Positions 54,529 to 64,000 of a stretch of 64,000 nt of DNA are shown piece after piece. The position numbers and the translations under genes were made by a program. The stretch's first letter is position 1. The number at the start of each line of letters is the position of its first letter. This DNA is from Neocallimastix lanati (nom. inval.) (Eukaryota > Neocallimastigomycota > Neocallimastigomycetes > Neocallimastigales > Neocallimastigaceae), in the NCBI GenBank assembly GCA_016946835.1, contig JACVTC010000011.1:469001-533000 (forward strand). Reading direction: 5' to 3'. Below the pieces are notes generated by a model that saw only the letters and a program-made list of their open reading frames with translations, did not search any database and was not told the DNA's origin.

Positions 54529-54581
54529 GATTCATTGATATGAGAAGTAATTCAAATTCTTACTTGTCATATCAATGAATC
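54529..54581. repeat. Perfect-armed hairpin
   Basis: GATTCATTGATATGA (54529-54543) pairs perfectly with TCATATCAATGAATC (54567-54581). After one G-G mismatch the stem continues with AAGTAA/TTACTT around a 9-base loop. Total stem is 21 bp in 53 bases. Confidence 0.93.
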
Positions 54582-55226
54582 AATGACTTATTCAACATAT
54601 ACAAATATTATAATTTTATATAATGAATCGATAGATAATTAAATCTAAACTATAACAATTTTCCAGATTGAGTTTGATGGACTACTAAACTTTAAGAGTA
54701 TAATTGTTAAAGTATGGTCCAATATAATTAACTTTTGAATATTTAAATTGAATTATTAATAGGAATTAAAACTAAATCATTTAAAAAACTAAAATAGGAC
54801 AATAAATAAATATATATATATATATATATTTATTTGTTTATAGAATTATATTATAAATAATTAATTTTTATTCATTTATTTATTTGAATATTGTCAAATA
54901 TATTTTTTAGAAGACAAAGCTCAAATCTTATTAAAAATGCTAATTAATTTAATTAAGATATTACTATAGATATTAAATATATATAAAACATTTTCATAAA
55001 CTTTATTTTTAAAGGATTGTATTTTTTTTTTTTAGAAAATTTAATTTCGTTTAAAATTATTAGTTATTATAAATTTATAATGAATTCAATATATATATTA
55101 TATAAGCAATCTATAGATGTATATATTTTTATTTTACAATAAAAATTTATACAAAAAGGATAATATTATTTCTATTGCTTAATTAGTATAAACTAAGCTT
55201 TTAATTTAATTTATTCGTATTCTTTT

Positions 55227-55632
55227 ATTTTATTATTTTTTTATTTTATTTTATTTTATTTTATTTTATTTTATTTTATTATATTTTATTTTTTTTATTT
55301 TATTTTATTTTTTTTTATTTTATTTTATTTTATTATATTTTATTTTTTTTATTTTATTTTATTTTTATTTTATTTTATTTTTTTTTATTTTATTTTATTT
55401 TTTTTTATTTTTTTTTATTTTATTTTATTTTATTTTATTTTATTTTATTATATTATATTATATTTTATTTTATTTTATTTTATTTTTTTTATTATATTTT
55501 TATTTTATTTTATTTTATTTTATTTTATTTTATTATATTATATTATATTTTATTTTATTTTATTTTATTTTTTTTATTATATTTTTATTTTATTTTATTT
55601 TATTTTATTTTATTTTATTTTATTTTTTTTTT
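55227..55632. repeat. TTTTA array with higher-order structure
   Basis: About 400 bp of TTTTA units interspersed with TTATA and longer T runs. A block starting TTATATTATATTATATTTTA and ending in a TTTTTTTATTATATTTTTA step occurs twice in a row (about 55445-55530 and 55531-55615). Confidence 0.9.
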
Positions 55633-56171
55633 GTAATAAAGATATTTAAGGTTATTAAATAGCTACAAAATGAAAAATGAAAAATATAATTTAATATATA
55701 TATATGCTATTTTAAATTATGCTGCACTAAGTTTAATATCATGATATTAAAATTAGTAATAATTAGAAATATTAAATTTTTATATTTTTTAAAAAAATAT
55801 TAGAACTTGGCAATATTTATAGCAATAAATATTATAAAAAATAATATAAGTCTTGAAAATATCTATGAGCAACAAACAATTAAAAAATAGTATTAGTATT
55901 GGCAATATTTATGGTAACAAGCATTTTAAATAATAACATTAGTATTTGCAATAGTTTATGGTAACAAATATCTAAAAATTATTTTAATTGTAGGAATTGT
56001 TTATAATAATAAAAATATAGTTTGAATCTTTTTTTGATTGGCTTAAAAAGTTGAAAATAACTAAATTTCAATTGGTTATAAAAATATAAAAAATTTAATT
56101 TTACATTTTATATTTTATAATCAATAATAAAAATATATTAATCACAATATATTATTTAATTATTAATATTA

Positions 56172-56248
<77 letters not shown>

Positions 56249-56421
56249 TAAACATATTTGATTTTTTTTTTATTCATTTTGTATTTTTTAATATCTTCAT
56301 TTTGTATTTTTTAATATCTTTTATATATAATTTTATTTAAATTATTGAGTAGTAAAAATTTTCTATTTTCTATTTAAATTTATTTATATTTATTTTAATT
56401 TATTAAATATATTTAATAAAA

Positions 56422-57911
56422 ATGGCCAAGAGAAAGTCACAGGTTAATATTTTTAAGAAATATAAATTAATAATAAATTTGGAATTGAAAAATTTCATAT
56501 AATTATAATTAATTAAAACTTTTATTCCTTTGAATTTATAAATGTATATATTTTAATTAAATTGAAAAATATATAGAATATAAGTAAAAATGTTGCAAAA
56601 AAAGTAAAGTTTGAAGACGAAAATGTTGAAAATGAGGAAGTAGAAAAATCTTATGAAGGTATATTTAAGAATTGATATATATATTAAAAAAAGAAAAAGA
56701 AAAATTAATTAAAGAAATTTCGAATTTTATGAAGTAATTTAGAATTAAAAGAAATTTCATTAGATAAAAAATAAAGATATAAATATTTGATATAGAATTT
56801 TTATGTATTAACTTGAAAATGAAAATAAATTTAATTGAATTAATTATAAATAATAAAATTTTCAATTTAAATAACATATAAAAAGATTTTGAAGATATTG
56901 AAGAAGAAGATAAACTTTCAGAAGATGATGTTGAAGAAGAAGAAGAAGAAGATGATGATGACGACGAAGAAGATGATATGGATGATGAAGAAGATGAAGA
57001 TGAAGATGAAGAAGACGAGGATGAAGATGAAGAGAATGAAGAAAAGGGAGATGATAGATTTACTGAAAGAAAAAAAGCAAAACCATTATCAGATAATTCT
57101 AAATATTATAAAGCACCAACTAATGAAGAAATACAACAACTTCGTGAAACAACAGAATTATTTAATACAAATATATTTAGACTTCAAGTAATTACATCAA
57201 ATTTTTTTCTATAATATTCGAAACAATATTAGTAAAGCATTATATATATTAATACAATTATAAATTTAAACGTTATTAATTTTAATATTTTATTTTCAAT
57301 TAAAATTATTTTTTATTACATAAGATTGAAGAATTATTATCAGAAATTAAAATTAGTACAAAGAAAACAATTGTTTTAGAAAAAGCTTTACATAAATTAA
57401 AGAGTATATTAGATAATATGAAATCTATTCCAGAAAAGAGTGTAAGGAATTATTGAGCAATTTTTTTATTAATTATTCTATTTTATTTGAATAAATTTCT
57501 AAGTTATTTTATTATATTGTTATATAAATTAATATTTAAAATAATTTAATATTCAAAGTTATCAGAAATAACGAAGTTAATGAAGAAGAAAAATATAAAA
57601 ATTCCATTCCCAAATAATCCACCAAAAGATATTCAGTATAAATTTGCATTTAAAGCACCAACATCAGTCAATTTAGTTGGTTCATATTTACTTCAAACTT
57701 ATTGTAAAACTCCAACTATTAATAATATTGATTTAGCTGTAGAAATGCCAAAAGTAATTTTTTTTTATATTAATTATACTTTTTACAATTGTTATAGTTA
57801 TAATTTATAATTGTTATTAAATATATAGTTATAATGTATATTATTATTATATATATATCCGTATATTTATTATTTATTCTAATATTGATATTCTTTATCC
57901 TCTTCATTTTA

Positions 57912-57942
<31 letters not shown>

Positions 57943-59701
57943 TTTATTTTTATTTTTATTTTCATTTTATTTTTCTTTATTTAAATATCATACTAATTTT
58001 AATAGGAAATATTCCAAGAAAAGGATCATATGAATTATCGTTATTTCTATAAGCGTGCTTATTATTTAGCTAATATTGCAGCTAATATTCAGGATCATAA
58101 AAAAGATTTCAAGGTTAAAATGGAATTTGATTTATTCCAAGATGATCAAAGACAACCAATTCTCGTATTATATGGATCTGGTGGTAAGGAATAATAATAT
58201 TTAATATAAATTAATATAATATTTATTTTTAAGTAAATATATATATATATATATAAATGAAATTTTATATAAATATATTTAAATATATTTTTATTTTTTA
58301 TTTTTTATTTTTTATTTTTTTTTTATTATGTAAATATTTATTTATATATTATTATTTTATTTTATTTTATTTTTTTCTTTTATTGTTATATAAATTTATA
58401 TATATAGATAATTCAGAATTTGATTTTTCAAAATCTTCATTCTGTATCCGTATTTTACCATCTATTTCACCATCTGTTTTCCCAGTTCAGAGATTAGCAC
58501 CAACTAGAAATAATGTTAGACCAACTGTTGAAATGACAACATTACCACCGACTCCATTATATAATAATATTATTTTAACAGAAACGGCCTATGTTTCTCA
58601 TTTAAATACTTTGCATAGGTATGTAAAATCTTGTGCTGCCTTTAAAGATGCATGTAAATTAGCTAAAGTTTGGTTAAATCAAAGAGATTTTAATGGTAGA
58701 AATGGTAGATTAAGTGGCTTTATTTTTTCTATGATTATGGCTTGGTTAATAAAATGTGGTGGTCCAGATGGTTCTAAAAAGCTAGGTTTAAATTACAGTT
58801 CTTTCCAACTCTTTAAAATCACAATGGAATTTATTGCAACTCATGATTTTATTAATAAACCAATTATTATGACAGATGGACAAGAACCAATTTCTTCAGA
58901 ATTTTCTGTTAATGCTTATTCTAGTACTAATGAAGTTGTTATGATTGATATGACTGGAAGAGTTAATCTTGCTGCTAATATAACTAAATATGGTATGCTT
59001 GAAATTCAAAATGAAGCTAAATTGGCTATTAGAAATTTAACTGGTGAAGATTCAGCTGATAAATTTGATACCCTTTTCTTACAAAAAATTAATCCATGTT
59101 TAAAATTTGATAATATTTTACGTATACCACCATTATCAGTTCCAGCTCCATTATATACTGTTTCTGCTGCTTTAGATAATCCATTAGCATGCTTGCATTT
59201 AAAACGTAAACTTCCAAACTTATTAGCTAAGGCGTTAACTGATCGTATTACACACATATGTTCTTTCAATCCTGTTTTACCAAAAGGTGAAATTTCCACT
59301 TATAATTGGAAGGTTAATGAAAAAATGCCAGAAAATAATCAAGTTATTATGATTGGTATAAATCTTGAAGGAAATCAATGTACTAGACTTGTAGATTATG
59401 GACCAAGTGCTGAAGATGAAGTTGCTTCTAAGGCTTTTAGAGAACTTTGGGGTGAAAAGTCAGAACTTCGTAGATTTAAGGACGGTAGTATTTTAGAAAG
59501 TGTTGTTTGGGAACTTAATCCAAATAATAATTCCAATGTAGAACGATCATTAATTGTTTCAAAGATGATTTCCTTTATTCTTGAAAGACATATTGGTATT
59601 AAAACTATTTCAAGTATACGTGATGATGAAGAAATTGATCAATCAGAAGGTAAAGATATATATTTAAAATTAATATATATATATATATATCTCTCTCTCT
59701 C

Positions 59702-59733
<32 letters not shown>

Positions 59734-59954
59734 TTATTTTATTTTATTTTATTTTAATTTTAATTTTAATTTTTTTTTAATTTATTTCTTATAAAAAGCT
59801 TTTTAAGTTATTTAAAAAATATTTTTATATTATATTAATTAAAATTTTACATTATTTATTCTTTTATTCAATTTAATAATATTTTATGATTGTTAATTAA
59901 TGATTATTCATGTTTATTAATATAATGAAAAATTATTAATATATATATATGTAT

Positions 59955-59989
<35 letters not shown>

Positions 59990-61872
59990 CTATATAGAAT
60001 CTTATGCACATTTCTTCTCTACTCAATTAAATTCATTCTTAATTCCATTTAATTCTGATTCTAGTTCAACTTTCAAAGATGCTATGAATGCATTCCATGA
60101 CTTTTCAAGAACATTACAAAATTTAGATTCATTACCATTAGATATTGTTTCCGTAAAACCATGTTCACCAGGATTACGTTATACTTCTGTTTTTGAACCA
60201 CAACCAATTAAAAATTCACCTGCTTTAGATATTGTTATTTCATTTGAACAAACTACTCGTTGGCCAGATGATTTAAAGGCTATTCAAATTATGAAATCAG
60301 CACTTCTTCTTGAACTTTCAAAAGTTCTTTTGAAAAAGGAAATTATTAAAGATGCAATTATTAATGTTGGTAATAGTCAACATAAGATTGAAGCTATCGG
60401 CTATGTTGATTTAGTTTTAGAAAGTGGTTATACCTTCCGTTGTAGAATTCAACAAGAACGAGAAGAAGTTCTTTTAAGACGTATAACAGATTCTAAGGCT
60501 CCACAAGCTATTGCAAAGTCCAATGAATATAAAGAATGCGTTCGTGCTCTTACTATCATTAATCATCATTTTAATTATGGTCCAATTCTTTCTGTTAAAA
60601 TTCAAAATCTTTGTTTAAAGTTCCCATCACTTTCCTACACAATTAGATTAGTTAAGCGTTGGTTAGGTGCTCACTTATTCAGTAAATATCATATTTCAGA
60701 TTCTATCATTGAATTAATTTGTGCAAAGGTTTATACAAATCCAAGTCCATGGGACACCCCAAGTAGTGGTTGGGCAGGTTTTATTCATGTACTTTATCTT
60801 TTTGCTAATTGGAATTGGTCTGAAGAACCATTGATTGTACCTATTGAATTAGAATCTTTAGAACCCGGAGCTGAGGCTAAGCAAACTCAAAATGAATTAC
60901 TATATGGTGAAAAGAAATGTTACAATAGAGCTGAACTCTATCAACGTTCTAGACAAGCTTTACTCGAAATGAGAGAAGCTAAGCCAACTATTGAAGTAAA
61001 ACATTTAAGTAAAAAGGATAAAAAAGCAGTTAATACTACATCACCAAATATTGCAATGGTTATTGCTACAGAATTAGATCCAGAAGGTAATTATTGGACT
61101 GGTAAAATTCAAGATAGACCAACAAAGATGATAATGAAACGTCTTAAGTATCTTAGTCAAGCTGCTTTAACGGAGATTGAAAGTATTATCCTAAGGGGTC
61201 ATGATACTGAATTAAAGAAATTATTTGTAACTCCAAAGCATGACTTTGATGTTATCATAAAACTAGATCATTCTAAAATTATTAATTATAAAGAAAATCT
61301 TTATTATGATGTTGAACAAGCCAATAAAGAATCAAAGAAGGTCAAGTATAAGAATTTAGAAATTGATCAAGAAGAAAATTATGAATTTGATCAATTTAAT
61401 CCAATGAATTACTATTTATATAATTTAAAGGTATTTTTTTCATTATTTATTTATTTGATATAAAAATATATAAAATATAGTATTAATATATATAAATAAA
61501 ATAAATAAATAGAATAAATAAAAAGAATTGTTATACTAAAATATATTTGACTTTGTATTAAAATGTATATTTATATATTATAAAATAATAGAAATCATTT
61601 GGAAATATTGCTTACTTCTTCTATGATCAATACGGTGGTGATTGTATTTATGTTTTATGGAATAAGAAAGCATTTGGTGAAATTCCTCAACCTTGGAAGA
61701 TTAATACTAAATATTCTACTATGCCGGTGGACAAAGTAAATAATTAATTCGTTAATTATTATTATTATATTATTATAAATATTACAATAAATATTATTAT
61801 AAATATTTTTATTATAATTATCCTTAGTATTAAATAAATAAATAAATAATTAATTAATTAATTTTATAATTA

Positions 61873-61907
<35 letters not shown>

Positions 61908-62026
61908 AAAATAAATTTTTAAAGGATTCTGAAAATGTCAAACCAAATGTTACTGCAATCATGGGTGAAATGCAAAGATTAGGTCAAGGATTCGTTAAAG
62001 GATTTGTTATTAACAAGACTATTTGA
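56422..62026 (+). CDS. UTP22: U3 snoRNP-associated protein Utp22/Nrap
   Basis: Nucleolar protein of the small-subunit processome; in yeast it joins Rrp7 and casein kinase 2 in the UtpC module for early 18S pre-rRNA processing. Ten exons: 56422-56442, 56577-56658, 56886-57187, 57325-57441, 57559-57753, 58006-58183, 58408-59649, 59998-61430, 61592-61735 and 61925-62026; 3816 nt, 1271 aa, phases consistent, a length normal for the family. The N-terminus is basic (MAKRKSQ), followed by a long Asp/Glu tract encoded by exon 3, as in other family members. The Nrap core is recognised by APTSVNLVGSYLLQTYCKTP, SPSVFPVQRLAPTRNNVRP, the LAKVWLNQR and ELWGEKSELRRFKDGSILES segments of nucleotidyltransferase-like Nrap domains, VRLVKRWLGAHLFS-like text (read as LVKRWLGAHLFSKYHI), WDTPSSGWAGFIHVL, and QYGGDCIYVLWN near the end. 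The C-terminus is GEMQRLGQGFVKGFVINKTI. The A/T tracts within it are all intronic. Confidence 0.95.
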
Positions 62027-62997
62027 ATGAAATTTTTAATAGATAATTCAAAACAATAATTTATATTTATTATAGAAAACAAATTAATTTTTAATTTTTA
62101 ATTTTATTTTTAATGATTTATTTTTTATTTATTGAATACATTTTTATTATAATTTTAAAATAACGTTTAAAGTAAATAATTTTTCTTTTCATATTATATT
62201 AAGATATAATAATCTTTTCATTTTTAAAAATTTTAAAGCATATTAAATACAAAAAAAAAATAAAAAAAAAAAAAATAAAATAAAATAAAATAAAAAAAAA
62301 TAAATTAATGATAAAATTTATAATATAAATTAATATTTGATTTAATATCTTTTTTTCATTTTTTCTGTTAAAATAATTAAAATATGATTTATTATAATGT
62401 AATATTCATTATAATCGTATCTTCAAATATATTATTTAAATATTTGTATAATCATTTGTATTGATACATATATTATAAAAACTTTATTTAATATTAATTT
62501 ATTATATGTTGATATATTAATTAAATTAACTTGTTAGTTCAATTATACATTTATTATACATTTATTAAACTATATATTTCATATATGAATTAATTAAAAA
62601 TTTTTTTTCTTTTTTTGTAGAATTAAAGTAGTATAATTAATTTTTTTTCTCTTTTTTTTTTATTTTTTTATAATATTTTATTAATTGTTCATTAATAAAA
62701 TTATTAAAGAGAAGTAAACATATTTATTAATATATAATTACTAAATTATATATTAATATAAAATAATAATAAAAAAAAAAAATTAGAAAGAATAAAATAA
62801 AATAATAATTTAAAAGAAAAAAAAAAAAAAAGATAATTATTTATTTTATTTTAATCAATATAATAGTGTAGGAATAAATAAATAAATAAATAACAACAAC
62901 GAAAAAAAAAAAAAAAAAAAAAAAAGGATAGTTATTATATTATTAATGATTTAATAAAATTAAAAATAAAAAAAAAAATAAATAAATAAAACAAAAA
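62027..62997. other. AT-rich intergenic DNA
   Basis: About 970 bp between the UTP22 stop and the next plus-strand start. It holds A-rich runs (62250-62300, 62770-62830, 62900-62925) and TATA-like sequence. No gene seen. It must contain the UTP22 3' end and the downstream promoter. Confidence 0.7.
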
Positions 62998-64000
62998 ATG
63001 GAAAATTATCCTTTAGAATATATTTATCAACAAGTTCCAGTAATAGCCGTTGTTGGCTTAACGAATACATTATTGAATGAAAATTCGACAGAACCTCGAC
63101 TTCAAAGTCAAATTTTAGAAGCAAATCTTGATTCACCTTTAACTTCAATTAAAGGACAAATTATTCAATATTTCACAGAACAAAATAATTTTAATGCATG
63201 GGATGTTTATAAAAAAAATATTGGATTTTTCCATACAATATTCTTCGAAAGAGTAAAAATTTTATTTTATTTTTTTATTTTTTTTTTTGAATACTTTATA
63301 TATTATATATAAATAATAACATTATTGTGTTATTCTTTATTAATTTTGAATATATAATAATAAATCATTTTTGAAATTAATTTTATAAATCTTTTTATTT
63401 ATTTATATATTTATTTATTTATCTATTTATTATTTTAATTTATTATAAATGAACTTTTATAATTTGAAATTTTACTTTATAATCAATGGAATTAAATAAT
63501 ATATATAAAATAAAACACTATTTATTGTATATTTATATTTATATGGTTCGATTAAAATTTCATTTTAAAATAACTTTTGTACATTTATATTTTTTTTTTT
63601 TTTTTTATATTATATAATATATAAATTTCAATTTATAAAATTAACAATGACGATAATGAATTCCAATATCTTAAAAACATATAGGATAGATTAATTAGAC
63701 CTCATAAAAATACAACAGACCCAAATGTTCATTCAGAAATTTCTCCATTAAATCCAAATTCACCATTATATCCAAAAGGAATAATGAGTTCTCTTTGGAT
63801 TCAAAAATATACTTCACAAATCCCATGTACAATGATATTATTTACTGATATGTTTGAATATAATGTAAACGATCAATCAGGAATGCAAGAAAAAGACTAT
63901 GATAAAATAATTACAAATGAAATTATAGAAAGAAAGTAATTTTTATAATTTAAAAAAAAAAGATTAAAGTCAATTATATGATTAATTCATTAGAAAAAAT
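62998..64000 (+). CDS. TRAPPC11-like TRAPP-complex subunit, N-terminal part
   Basis: Two exons lie in the window, 62998-63252 and 63685-63935. The second ends at AGAAA|GTAATTTT in phase 2, so the gene continues past the window edge. The start ATG follows an A-rich leader. MENYPLEYIYQQVPVIAVVG gives a hydrophobic strand like the AFVTLTGLD strand at the start of TRAPPC11. The second exon has NPNSPLYPKGIMSSLWIQKY then TSQIPCTMILFTDMFEY, which parallels human [20 protein letters not shown] followed by ALVVVFYEL. TRAPPC11 belongs to TRAPP III, a Rab1/Ypt1 exchange factor acting in ER-Golgi traffic and autophagy. The diagnostic foie-gras domain would lie downstream and cannot be seen, so the call rests on about 170 N-terminal residues. 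Confidence 0.65.

Larger units (their letters stand above)
53961..56421. other. AT-rich intergenic DNA with hairpin and TTTTA array
   Basis: Contains poly(T)/poly(A) runs, a long perfect hairpin (54529-54581), a TTTTA array (55227-55632), three loosely similar AATAGT/GGCAATATTTATGGTAACAA repeats at 55805-55980 and a T run of about 50 just upstream of UTP22 (56189-56240). No coding sequence found. Confidence 0.65.

Overview
This window is eukaryotic nuclear DNA. It is extremely AT-rich, with long homopolymer, ATT, TAAAA and TA tracts between genes. Gene bodies are interrupted by AT-rich introns with clear GTAAG/GTAATT donors and (T)AG acceptors. The intact genes carry Asn/Gln-rich insertions. 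The gene set (an SSU-processome Utp22/Nrap, a TRAPPC11-like protein, a LAT-type amino-acid permease, an ABCA-type full transporter, a SAP-domain protein) together with 5'-truncated LINE retroelements fits an anaerobic gut fungus (Neocallimastigomycota) best. A dictyostelid-like amoebozoan cannot be excluded from the sequence alone.

Layout. 0-4.4 kb: a decayed LINE 3' end, an 884-bp ATT array inside a poly-Asn reading frame (minus), and a decayed RNA polymerase second-largest-subunit (Rpb2-like) gene (minus) of probable viral or cytoplasmic-plasmid type. 8.3-14.4 kb: a four-exon ABCA transporter (1736 aa, plus). 16.3-18.9 kb: a four-exon amino-acid permease (529 aa, minus) whose first intron is full of satellite-like repeats. 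23.8-25.0 kb: a four-exon gene for a 121-aa single-pass membrane protein whose start codon seems to sit on its own tiny coding exon. 26.6-32.2 kb: a 14-exon coiled-coil gene (1015 aa) with a tandemly triplicated exon. 32.2-47.0 kb: gene-poor, repeat-rich DNA. 47.0-49.3 kb: a two-exon SAP-domain gene (490 aa). 51.0-54.0 kb: a cluster of LINE 3' fragments of at least two subfamilies, including a 130-bp perfect duplication. 56.4-62.0 kb: a ten-exon UTP22/NRAP orthologue (1271 aa). 63.0 kb to the end: the first two exons of a TRAPPC11-like gene, cut by the window edge.

For the six spliced genes I read the exon junctions by eye. For the five complete in the window, the summed exon lengths are exact multiples of three and close without internal stops, which is the main support for the models. 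The genes do not form a pathway; this is an ordinary eukaryotic neighbourhood. The most unusual items are the RNA polymerase fossil, the ABCA transporter lacking the H-loop histidine in both nucleotide-binding domains, the exon triplication, the perfect 283-bp and 130-bp duplications, and a compact mixed-composition island at 21.65-21.79 kb that no gene explains.
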